From: Actinomycetes bacterium
Lineage (GTDB): Bacteria; Actinomycetota; Acidimicrobiia; Acidimicrobiales; Palsa-688
Length of the DNA: 7,195 nt
Reading direction: 5' to 3'
Assembly (NCBI GenBank): GCA_021827225.1
Contig: JAKAXG010000216.1
Location: forward strand, 1-7,195
The notes under the pieces are model-generated. The model was not told the DNA's origin. It saw only the letters and a program-made list of their open reading frames with translations, and did no database searches. The position numbers were made by a program, and so were the translations under genes. Numbering within the stretch: the stretch's first letter is position 1; each line of letters opens with the position of its first letter. This document shows positions 1 through 5,452 of this stretch, piece by piece.

Positions 1-630
1 CGGGGTCGAAGCCCGCTGCTGGATCCGGCGCTGTTCGCCCTCGGGGCGCTACGGGCCGGCCTGCTCACCCAGCTGGCCTTCTGGTGCCAGCAGGCGGCCT
101 CCTATCTGGTGCTGGCCCTGTTCCTGCAGCAGGGCCGGGGGTTGTCGCCGCTGGGGTCGGGAGCCGTGTTCAGCGTCCTGGCCGCAGGCTACCTGGCCAC
201 GTCCCTCCGGGCGCCGGCCTGGACGCTCCGGTACGGCCGGACGGTGGTCACCACCGGGGCCCTGACCGCCGCCGCCGGCAACGGGCTGCTGTGGGCGGTC
301 GTGGCCCACTGGGGTACGGGCGGCGGACCGGCCGCGCTGTTTCCCGGCCTGTTCCTGGTGGGGGCGGGCCAGGGGCTGTGCATAACCCCGCTGACCACCA
401 CGGTGCTGTCGTACGCCGAGCCGGTCACGGCCGGGGCGGTGTCGGGTGCACTGTCCACCATGCAGCAGGTGGGCAACTCGGTCGGGGTGGCCGTCATCGG
501 TGTGCTGTTCTTCGACGGGGTGACCCACGGATACGGGGCGGCCTTCCAGCGCAGCGCCGCCGCCATGCTGGTCCTCCTGGCCGGCGTGGCCGTTCTGTCC
601 CGGCTGCTGCCACAGCGGACGGCCCCTTGA
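1..630 (+). CDS. MFS drug exporter, DHA2/EmrB type, C-terminal part (5' cut by window)
   Basis: The frame is open from the first base to a TGA at 628-630, giving 209 residues; the start lies outside the window. It looks like the last five or so membrane segments of a 14-helix, proton-driven drug exporter of the inner membrane. Visible family signs are a cytoplasmic loop ending in SPLLDPALF near residues 4-12, and a motif-C-like stretch, GAGQGLCITPLTT, near 121-133. The AGAVSGAL and QQVGNSVGVAVIGVLFF segments follow near 145-171 and are typical of EmrB/QacA-like transporters. Full members run about 450-500 residues, so roughly half is missing. A GTG at 109 is internal and should not be taken as the start. 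A MerR regulator follows 33 bases later on the same strand, which supports an efflux role. The substrate cannot be read from sequence. Confidence 0.9.
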   Translation, partial: RGRSPLLDPALFALGALRAGLLTQLAFWCQQAASYLVLALFLQQGRGLSPLGSGAVFSVLAAGYLATSLRAPAWTLRYGRTVVTTGALTAAAGNGLLWAVVAHWGTGGGPAALFPGLFLVGAGQGLCITPLTTTVLSYAEPVTAGAVSGALSTMQQVGNSVGVAVIGVLFFDGVTHGYGAAFQRSAAAMLVLLAGVAVLSRLLPQRTAP

Positions 631-657
631 CTCTCCCGCAGGGGGAGAGCCGATACT
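627..657 (+). promoter_or_regulatory. MerR-type promoter and operator for the regulator gene
   Basis: A TTGACT -35 box (627-632) and a GATACT -10 box (652-657) are separated by 19 bases, the overlong spacer characteristic of MerR-controlled promoters. A perfect 7-base inverted repeat, CTCTCCC (631-637) and GGGAGAG (643-649), lies almost wholly in the spacer and is the expected operator. The -10 box ends 6 bases before the ATG at 664, so transcription should start at or next to the start codon (leaderless). The stop codon of the upstream exporter lies inside the -35 box. The layout implies autoregulation by the adjacent MerR protein. Confidence 0.8.
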
Positions 658-663
658 CGTGCC

Positions 664-1491
664 ATGCCAGCACTGCTCTCCATCGGCGACTTCTCCCGGA
701 TGACCCATCTGAGTGTCAAGGCCCTGCGGCACTACCACGAGCTGGGGCTGCTGGAGCCGGTCCGGATAGACGACACGAGCGGTTACCGCTACTACGAGCC
801 GGAACAGGTCCCCGTAGCCCAGGTCATCCGGCGCTTCCGCGATCTCGGCATGCCCCTCGAGCAGGTCAAAGCGGTGCTGGAGGCGCCCGACGTGCCGACC
901 CGTAACAAGGCGATCCTGGTCCACCTCCAGGGCATGCAGGCCGAGCTGGCGCGAACCCAGGCGACCGTGGCGGGCCTGCAGGCGCTGCTCGAGGGTCCTC
1001 CTCGACGACTGCCTGTCCTGTTCCGGACCATCCCAGCCGTCGATGCCGTCGCCGTCCGGGAGGTGGTGGACGTGGACGACTTCGCCCCGTGGTGGACCGG
1101 CGTCTTCGACGAGCTGTACCGAACCATCGCCGGCGCCGGCGCTGAGCCGGCAGGGCCGGCGGGGGCGCTCTACCCGGGAGAGTTCTTCGAGCTGGACCGG
1201 GCCGAGGTGACCGCGTTCGTGCCCGTGGAACCGCCGGTCGGCTCCCCGGGCCCCGCCGGGAGGGTGAAGCGCCTGCAGATCCCGGGAGGCCAGTTCGCGG
1301 TGGCTCTGCACGAGGGCCCGCTCGACGACATAGACCACGCCTACGGTGCCCTGGGGACGGTCGTCGCCGAGCGGGCGGTCGGCGTCGACGGGCCGATCCG
1401 CGAGTACTACCTGGTCAGCTTCGGGGACACCGAAGACCAGGACCGTCACCGAACCGAGGTGTGCTGGCCGGTGTTCCAGGTCGCCCCATGA
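664..1491 (+). CDS. MerR-family multidrug-type regulator with GyrI-like ligand domain (BmrR/TipAL type)
   Basis: The 275-residue protein has three parts. An N-terminal MerR winged helix-turn-helix covers about residues 5-75; LSIGDFSRMTHLSVKALRHY and GYRYYEP are diagnostic. A dimerisation coiled coil spans about 76-110. A GyrI-like/SOUL-type effector-binding domain covers about 115-275 and ends in the family's TE-x-x-x-PV motif (E265, PV 269-270). Such proteins bind hydrophobic cationic drugs and untwist the overlong spacer of their target promoter. The ATG at 664 is chosen because the MerR motif begins at once and a MerR-type -10 box sits 6 bases upstream. There is no Shine-Dalgarno at normal distance, which agrees with a leaderless mRNA. 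The upstream exporter is a likely second target (inference). The order regulator-after-exporter is less usual than divergent pairs. Confidence 0.93.
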   Translation: MPALLSIGDFSRMTHLSVKALRHYHELGLLEPVRIDDTSGYRYYEPEQVPVAQVIRRFRDLGMPLEQVKAVLEAPDVPTRNKAILVHLQGMQAELARTQATVAGLQALLEGPPRRLPVLFRTIPAVDAVAVREVVDVDDFAPWWTGVFDELYRTIAGAGAEPAGPAGALYPGEFFELDRAEVTAFVPVEPPVGSPGPAGRVKRLQIPGGQFAVALHEGPLDDIDHAYGALGTVVAERAVGVDGPIREYYLVSFGDTEDQDRHRTEVCWPVFQVAP

Positions 1492-1494
1492 CGC

Positions 1495-1524
1495 GGGCAG
1501 CCCCGGTCGCGCTCGGGCCTGCCC
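1495..1524. terminator. Convergent-junction hairpin between MerR and EEP genes
   Basis: GGGCAG (1495-1500) pairs with CTGCCC (1519-1524), and CCCG (1502-1505) with CGGG (1514-1517). A symmetric C/C mismatch separates the two stem parts and the loop is 8 bases. It fills the 33-base gap between two converging stops. No T-tract follows, so this is a hairpin of the kind common at high-GC gene ends rather than a canonical intrinsic terminator. Confidence 0.5.
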
Positions 1525-2595
1525 CTACCACGATGGCGAGAACGGCAGGCCGGCGGTCAGCATCCTCACCACCACTCCGGCGTGGTCGGAGGGCCACCTG
1601 GGCTCGGAGGTCCCGATCGGGTTGACTCCGGTGCGCCACGCCGAGAGGGGGATGACGAGGCCCTTGCCGTAGATATGGTCGATGCGCTGGTCGAGGGTGC
1701 CGCCCGTCAGATCAGCGTTGCGGCAGCAGGTGTAGCCGGGGGCGCCGGGCCTGGCGGCTGTCCACTCGTCGATGTAGCGGGCGGCCGTGAACGTGTCGGC
1801 GGCGGCGTCGTAACCGGCGATAGCCGGATCGGAGTTCATGTCCCCGGCGAGCACCGTCGGGAGCCGGGAACCGGCGAGCACCGACACCAGCTGGGCGGCC
1901 TGCCGGCCGGCCACGGTGGGGTCGTACGCCTCGAGGTGGGTGTCGACGAACCTGGTCACGCCCAGGCCCAGTCGCATGTCGGCCCACACGTAGCCGCGGG
2001 TGAAGGTGACCGGGCCGAGGATGGGAGTGCTGTAGGTGAGCTGGTCGGCGAAATGCCCCCCGCCGGTGGCCAGGACCTTCGTGCCGGTGCGTACGAGGAT
2101 CACGTCGCGGTCTATGAACCTGCCGGGAAGGGCGGCGGGCAGGGACGCGGAGTCGAAGTTGTCCTGGGTCACCGCCACCTTGTAGCGGTCTCCGAGCGCC
2201 GCCAGCCGGTCGAGTATCAGGGAGGTGAAGTCGTAGCTGACAGTCGCCGTCCCGGGGAGGGAGATGGTCCAGTCGGCCGCTTCCTGGAGCGCCACCACAT
2301 CCGGCCTGGCGTGGTCGATCTCCTCGGCGACGGCCGCCATCCGGGCGGGCGGGTTGGACTGTTCCACCTTGGAGAGCACGCTGATGACGGCGCTTCCGAG
2401 ATCTCCGGAAGGACTTATGAGCGGTGTCAGGTCGGCGCCGAGGTAGAGGTTGCGGGTCATCACCGACTCGGTGATCGGTGGCCGGTGGGCGGGTGGACCG
2501 GCGGCCGATGCCCGGCCGGGCCCCACGGCCACGGTGGCGGCCACCGCCACCACGGCGGAGAGTGCTGTAGCGAACCTGCGCAACGGCGTAGTCAT
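1525..2595 (-). CDS. Secreted endonuclease/exonuclease/phosphatase (EEP) family protein
   Basis: The 356-residue protein is a metal-dependent phosphoesterase of the DNase I-like superfamily, acting outside the cell. A signal peptide occupies residues 1-32: Arg residues at 6-7, a hydrophobic core at 9-24 and an ASA-A cleavage site near 29-32. EEP motifs follow in order: RNLYLG with N49, DVVALQE with catalytic E105, DTHLEA with H220, LAGDMNSD with D252 and N254, RIDHIYG with D306, and WPSDH with D337/H338. The active site therefore looks complete. The frame stays open upstream to 2757, but the ATG at 2595 is preferred. It starts the signal peptide and has GGAGGA (2605-2610) 9 bases ahead. The only cysteines are adjacent, C290-C291. 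The substrate (nucleic acid, lipid head group or inositol phosphate) cannot be told. The N-terminal RR-F is a poor Tat motif, so Sec export is more likely. Confidence 0.92.
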   Translation of the reverse strand: MTTPLRRFATALSAVVAVAATVAVGPGRASAAGPPAHRPPITESVMTRNLYLGADLTPLISPSGDLGSAVISVLSKVEQSNPPARMAAVAEEIDHARPDVVALQEAADWTISLPGTATVSYDFTSLILDRLAALGDRYKVAVTQDNFDSASLPAALPGRFIDRDVILVRTGTKVLATGGGHFADQLTYSTPILGPVTFTRGYVWADMRLGLGVTRFVDTHLEAYDPTVAGRQAAQLVSVLAGSRLPTVLAGDMNSDPAIAGYDAAADTFTAARYIDEWTAARPGAPGYTCCRNADLTGGTLDQRIDHIYGKGLVIPLSAWRTGVNPIGTSEPRWPSDHAGVVVRMLTAGLPFSPSW

Positions 2596-2597
2596 AA

Positions 2598-2622
2598 CCG
2601 GGAATCCTCCAGGGTTTCCCGG
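2598..2622 (-). promoter_or_regulatory. 5'UTR hairpin presenting the EEP ribosome binding site in its loop
   Basis: On the minus-strand mRNA, CCGGGAA (from 2622) and TTCCCGG (to 2598) form a perfect 7-base stem around an 11-base loop. The loop holds the GGAGGA Shine-Dalgarno, and the stem ends 2 bases before the ATG. A competing stem, GGGTT with AACCC, uses part of the same upstream arm. The pairing is seen directly; any control of translation is inference. Confidence 0.4.
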
Positions 2623-2644
2623 AACCCGCCCAGAGTCGCACGTC
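2621..2644 (+). promoter_or_regulatory. Weak candidate ECF-sigma promoter for the PNPOx-like gene
   Basis: GGAAC (2621-2625) and CGTC (2641-2644) are 15 bases apart, resembling the GGAAC/CGTC boxes of many ECF sigma factors. The start point would be near 2650, about 100 bases before the 14-codon ORF. Both boxes are short and could occur by chance in GC-rich DNA. No better promoter is visible for this gene in the 2596-2787 gap. Confidence 0.22.
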
Positions 2645-2746
2645 CCATCTTGCGCCGGTCTGGAGCTGCCGCCCCGCCCGGGTGGGCGACGGTGGCCGGG
2701 CTCCAGGAACTGCGTAAGGGGCCCCGGCGCTGGGAAGGCCCCGGGT

Positions 2747-2791
2747 ATGAGCACCATCCAACCCCACTACCGGGGAGAGGTCGCCGAGTGA
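2747..2791 (+). CDS. Possible 14-codon upstream ORF (leader peptide) overlapping the PNPOx-like gene
   Basis: An ATG at 2747 opens a 14-codon frame, MSTIQPHYRGEVAE, ending at TGA 2789-2791. GGGAAGG (2732-2738) lies 8 bases upstream at good spacing. The stop overlaps the GTG start of the next gene as GTGA, the usual sign of translational coupling. The downstream gene's own Shine-Dalgarno lies inside this frame. The peptide has no recognised family, no attenuator-type codon run and no membrane segment. It may be a chance frame. Confidence 0.3.
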   Translation: MSTIQPHYRGEVAE

Positions 2792-3600
2792 CCCCGCTCG
2801 CGCCGGCGGCGGCGAGCATCCTCGCCGAGGGACGTCAGGCCTACGTGGCCATCGACACCCCGAGCGGCCCGCACGTGACCCCCCAACTGTGTGCCTGGTC
2901 AGGTGGCAGGCTGTGGTTCGCCGCAGCATCGACCACCCGCAAGGCCGCGGTGCTCGTCGGCGGATCGCGCGCCGCGGCGGTCGTGGCTGCGCCCGGTCGG
3001 AGCGTGACGCTGGCCGGGTCGGTGGCCGTCCTGGACCTGCGCAGGCCCACGGCGCTGATACAGAGTGTCGGGCACCTACCGGAGGCGGTGCGGGCAATGC
3101 TCGGGTTCGCCGCCCGCAACGCCGCCGACCTGGCCGGGTTCGTCGGTGACCTGCTCAGAGGGAGACCCGGCTGGCGGGTGCCGCCGGTCCGGGTCCTCTA
3201 CGCCGTGACGCCCGATCACATGGCCGCCATCGAGAACGACGCGGTGACGTGGTCAGCCGGCTGGCCCCGCCCCGGCGACGAGCCCGGCGCCGGCGCGCCT
3301 CGCGGGGGAGAGCCGGCGGTGGTGACCGTGTCCGGGCCGCTGGGCGCGCCGGCCCGGTGGTTCGCCAACGACCGACTGGTGGTGGTGGCTCCGCCGGTCG
3401 CCTCCCTCCTGGGTATCGCCGACCACGCCGGTCCGATGGCCGTGGTCGTGGACCGCTACAACGCGGTCGGGCCGGCCGCCAAGCAGGGGATGCTGACAAT
3501 GGGCGACGCGCTTCCCCTCGGCGCCGGCCGGTTCACACTGATCCCCGAGCGCATCGCCGAGTGGGACGGCATCGAGGTGACCAGCCGGAAGTCCCGATGA
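2788..3600 (+). CDS. PNPOx-like FMN-binding split-barrel family protein, two-domain
   Basis: The 270-residue protein starts at GTG 2788, with GGGAGAGG (2773-2780) 7 bases ahead. The frame is open far upstream, but that part is antisense to the EEP gene and is rejected. Residues about 8-85 resemble the pyridoxamine 5'-phosphate oxidase-like split barrel. The pattern is ILAEGRQAYVAI, then a strand with HVTPQLCAW, then GGRLWFAA and STTRKAAVL, where R51/K52 sit where this fold often contacts the flavin phosphate. Residues about 85-130 are helical. The second half (about 176-262, with GPLGAPARWFAND and VDRYNAVGPAAKQG) may be a second barrel-like unit. Members bind FMN, F420 or haem and act as oxidoreductases in the cytoplasm. 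The cofactor cannot be decided here. It stands alone between a divergent and a convergent neighbour. Confidence 0.7.
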   Translation: MTPLAPAAASILAEGRQAYVAIDTPSGPHVTPQLCAWSGGRLWFAAASTTRKAAVLVGGSRAAAVVAAPGRSVTLAGSVAVLDLRRPTALIQSVGHLPEAVRAMLGFAARNAADLAGFVGDLLRGRPGWRVPPVRVLYAVTPDHMAAIENDAVTWSAGWPRPGDEPGAGAPRGGEPAVVTVSGPLGAPARWFANDRLVVVAPPVASLLGIADHAGPMAVVVDRYNAVGPAAKQGMLTMGDALPLGAGRFTLIPERIAEWDGIEVTSRKSR

Positions 3601-3607
3601 GCCCCCA

Positions 3608-3637
3608 GCCTTCGATCAGAAGGCGCCGGGCGCCGGC
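3608..3637. terminator. Tandem hairpins at the convergent junction of the PNPOx-like and GAF genes
   Basis: GCCTTC (3608-3613) and GAAGGC (3619-3624) form a perfect 6-base stem with a GATCA loop. It is followed at once by GCCGG (3625-3629) and CCGGC (3633-3637) with a 3-base loop. The two hairpins fill the 38-base gap between converging stop codons and can fold on either strand. There is no clear T-tract, so efficiency is uncertain. Confidence 0.55.
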
Positions 3638-3638
3638 A

Positions 3639-4154
3639 TCAGCGGGCCACCTCGAAGCGCTGCGAGCCCCGGGCCAGGGCGGAGGCCGTCAGGCGGGCGA
3701 GCTCCCGGAGGGCGGCCAGCTCCGACGCCGTGGCGGTGTGGTACGTGGCCCAGTAGGCGCCGATGGCCCCGATGGGCTCGTCGCCGATCGGGACCATAGC
3801 CAGGCTCTTGACGAACGTGGGCCGGTACGCCTCCACCGGTATCCGCTCGTCCCTGTACACGTCGGGCACGACCGCCGGCTCGGCGTGGAGCATGGCCCAG
3901 CCGCTGATGCACTGGGTTATGGGGAAGCGCTGGCCCTTCCAGAGTGGGCTGATGGCGTCCTCGTCGGCGTAGAAGCACTGGTCGTCCTCGCGAAGGACGA
4001 GGGTCGATCCGTGCGCCCGGGCGACGCTGCGGCCCGCGGCCCGGACGATCTCCTGGATTGCGGCGAGATCGGTGGCCGAACCGAGCCTCTCCGCGATGTC
4101 CTTCATGTGGGGGCTGCTACGGGTTTGTTCCCTGCTGCCTCGGGTCGCGGCCAT
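3639..4154 (-). CDS. Stand-alone GAF domain sensor protein
   Basis: The 171-residue protein is essentially one GAF domain (about 25-165), a small-molecule, light or redox sensing fold usually attached to kinases or cyclases. The core LWKGQRFPITQCISGWAM (71-88), followed by DVYRDERIP, TFVKSLAMVPIG and IGAIGAYWA, matches the GAF type seen ahead of PAS/histidine-kinase domains. Here no output domain is attached. C60 and C82 could serve redox sensing or chromophore binding (inference). The ATG at 4154 is chosen because a -10-like TAGATT lies 7 bases upstream and no Shine-Dalgarno is present. A second ATG at 4106 would also leave the domain intact. It is the last gene of a three-gene minus-strand cluster, 27 bases after the flavodoxin stop, so it could be read through or made alone. 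Confidence 0.85.
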   Translation of the reverse strand: MAATRGSREQTRSSPHMKDIAERLGSATDLAAIQEIVRAAGRSVARAHGSTLVLREDDQCFYADEDAISPLWKGQRFPITQCISGWAMLHAEPAVVPDVYRDERIPVEAYRPTFVKSLAMVPIGDEPIGAIGAYWATYHTATASELAALRELARLTASALARGSQRFEVAR

Positions 4155-4161
4155 AGCGGGG

Positions 4162-4167
4162 AATCTA
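4162..4167 (-). promoter_or_regulatory. Leaderless -10 box for the GAF gene
   Basis: Read on the minus strand, TAGATT fits the actinobacterial TANNNT -10 pattern and ends 7 bases before the ATG at 4154, the spacing of a leaderless start. No good -35 box is seen 16-18 bases further up. The absence of a Shine-Dalgarno supports it. Confidence 0.4.
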
Positions 4168-4181
4168 GTAAGACGCCGGCA

Positions 4182-4739
4182 CTAACTTGCATCGGCACTG
4201 CCAATCCGTACTTCTGTATCGGGCCGACCGCTGGGACGGTGGAGGTCCGTCGCCACGACCGCCACCCAGGCGTCGACTTCGTCCCAGTTGCGGAAGTCCC
4301 CGTAGCGGCCTCCCATCAAGCGGAATTTGGCCCTCCCGGCGGGCGCCAGATGCTCCTTGCGCACGACCCCGGAGAACAACCGGTGGCCACGGGGACGGAC
4401 CAGGTGCGCCAGCTTGCTGGCCATCTGTCCCTCCTCCTGCATCGCCCAGTTCTGGAGTCGTCCGGGCAGGGCCGCCGGCATCCCCACGCTGAACAGCCAG
4501 ACAGGCATGGCCGCCAGGTCGGAAGCGAAGCGGGACAGGAAGGCCATCGCCTCGCCCAGCCAGGCCTGGTCGTGGATGGCGCTGCCGGCCACCACAGCGT
4601 CGTAGGGCGACAGGTCGGGCACCTCCCTCATCGCCCGGCATTCCACCGTGTCACCGGCTGACTCCAACCGGCCGGCTATCCGCCCGGCGATCTCCGCGGT
4701 CGATCCGTGGCTGCTGGCATAGGCGACAAGGATCCGCAT
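4182..4739 (-). CDS. Flavodoxin-domain protein, HemG-like
   Basis: The 185-residue protein has the flavodoxin fold: MRILVAYASSHGSTAEIA at 1-18 carries the FMN-phosphate loop (S9-T14). Further flavin-side loops are AGSAIHDQAWLGEAMAF (51-67) and LFSVGMPAALPGRL (82-95). The C-terminal stretch GGRYGDFRNWDEVDAWVAV (143-161) resembles menaquinone-dependent protoporphyrinogen oxidase (HemG) and related family proteins. It should be a soluble FMN-binding electron carrier or oxidoreductase. A role in haem synthesis is not shown, as no haem gene is nearby. GGGAGG sits 5 bases before the ATG. It starts 12 bases after the stop of the DUF4389 gene, so the two are almost certainly co-transcribed. The tail after residue 167 is polar and unconserved-looking. 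Confidence 0.88.
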   Translation of the reverse strand: MRILVAYASSHGSTAEIAGRIAGRLESAGDTVECRAMREVPDLSPYDAVVAGSAIHDQAWLGEAMAFLSRFASDLAAMPVWLFSVGMPAALPGRLQNWAMQEEGQMASKLAHLVRPRGHRLFSGVVRKEHLAPAGRAKFRLMGGRYGDFRNWDEVDAWVAVVATDLHRPSGRPDTEVRIGSADAS

Positions 4740-4751
4740 CGTCTCCTCCCT

Positions 4752-5339
4752 TCACGGTTCCAGGCTGAACGGGGGGTAGCGATCGGTGAGCAGACCGACA
4801 TACGCCTGGACCCGCAGGCCGTAGCGGTACACATCGATCAGGAAGCTCCGTGCCCCGTGCGGGTACTCGCCGCGGATCAGCACCGCGAAGAACCCGGCCA
4901 CCACCGCCAGAGCCGCCGCCAGCCACAGGACGGACAGGACCAGATAGTGGGGGACGGCCACGAACCACTTGTAGAGCGGAGCCCAACGGGCCAGTCGCTC
5001 CGGATACTCGATGCTGAGCGTGGTGTGGGGCTCCATCCGGTCGTCCTCCGCGGACATCTCGAAGTCGAACGGCGGGTAGTCCTCGTGGAGGAACAGCGCG
5101 TAGCTCACCGCTCGCCATTCGTAGCGGTAGCACATGGTGATGGCGTCGAAGATGGGCCGCGGTATCTGCTCGGTGAACAACACGGTGACCAGGCTGATCA
5201 GGGTCAGCACGTTGCGCAGCGAGCCCAGCGCGCCGGCAACCATCAACTGCGGAATGGCCAGCACCCACTGGGCCAATGGCCTCCAGCGGGCGATGTGGTA
5301 GTCGGCCTCGAAATCCAGACGGGCGGGGTAGGGGAGCAC
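4752..5339 (-). CDS. Tandem DUF4389 membrane protein
   Basis: The 195-residue membrane protein consists of two DUF4389 units. Unit 1 covers about residues 4-94 and unit 2 about 112-195. Each has YP-x-RL, RW-x-PL-x-x-W (19-25, 118-125), a pair of membrane helices, a YRY motif (71-73, 171-173) and the hallmark DYPPF/RYPPF (88-91, 188-191). Predicted helices lie at about 24-57 and 123-156, four in all. An acidic linker, SAEDDRMEP (96-104), joins the units. The function of DUF4389 is not known; it is usually a small membrane protein of actinobacteria. The start is GTG at 5339, supported by GGAGGTGG (5346-5353) and by the first YP-x-RL motif following directly. It heads the cluster with the flavodoxin and GAF genes, suggesting a membrane-linked redox role (inference). 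Its promoter was not recognised. Confidence 0.88.
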   Translation of the reverse strand: MLPYPARLDFEADYHIARWRPLAQWVLAIPQLMVAGALGSLRNVLTLISLVTVLFTEQIPRPIFDAITMCYRYEWRAVSYALFLHEDYPPFDFEMSAEDDRMEPHTTLSIEYPERLARWAPLYKWFVAVPHYLVLSVLWLAAALAVVAGFFAVLIRGEYPHGARSFLIDVYRYGLRVQAYVGLLTDRYPPFSLEP

Positions 5340-5415
5340 GGCGCACCACCTCCGGACTCCAGCATCGACCGGAACTGCTCCCAGGGCTAGGGCAGAACGA
5401 CCCGCCCGGAGCGTG

Positions 5416-5445
5416 TGGAGCTCGACCCAGGCCGTTACCTAGGCT
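5416..5445 (+). promoter_or_regulatory. Leaderless promoter of the COG4705-type gene
   Basis: TAGGCT (5440-5445) fits the TANNNT -10 pattern and ends 7 bases before the ATG at 5453, so the start point would be at the start codon. TGGAGC (5416-5421), 18 bases upstream, is a poor -35 match (three of six). No Shine-Dalgarno precedes the ATG, which supports leaderless use. A CCTAGG palindrome (5438-5443) overlaps the -10 box and could be a binding site or chance. Confidence 0.45.
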
Positions 5446-5452
5446 AACGAGT

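Noticed and set aside
49..1449. Long minus-strand open frame (466 codons) antisense to the exporter and MerR genes
   Set aside because: Both plus-strand genes have clear family motifs. The antisense product is a low-complexity R/G/P/Q-rich sequence typical of GC-rich shadow frames.
2596..2757. Longer EEP start at 2757, adding 54 residues
   Set aside because: It would bury the signal peptide behind a Pro/Gly-rich stretch. The ATG at 2595 has GGAGGA at proper distance.
1582..2787. Upstream extension of the PNPOx-like frame, making a 672-residue protein from ATG 1582
   Set aside because: The extension is antisense to the EEP gene, whose catalytic motifs are all intact. The GTG at 2788 has a good Shine-Dalgarno and starts the recognisable domain.
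3249..4661. Plus-strand open frame of 470 codons across the PNPOx-like, GAF and flavodoxin genes
   Set aside because: It runs out of frame or antisense to three genes with recognised motifs, and its translation is Arg/Gly-rich without domain character.
5276..5452. Start of the COG4705-type protein at 5276
   Set aside because: The extra 59 residues are Arg/Pro/Gly-rich, overlap the divergent DUF4389 gene and cross the promoter. The family sequence begins after 5453.
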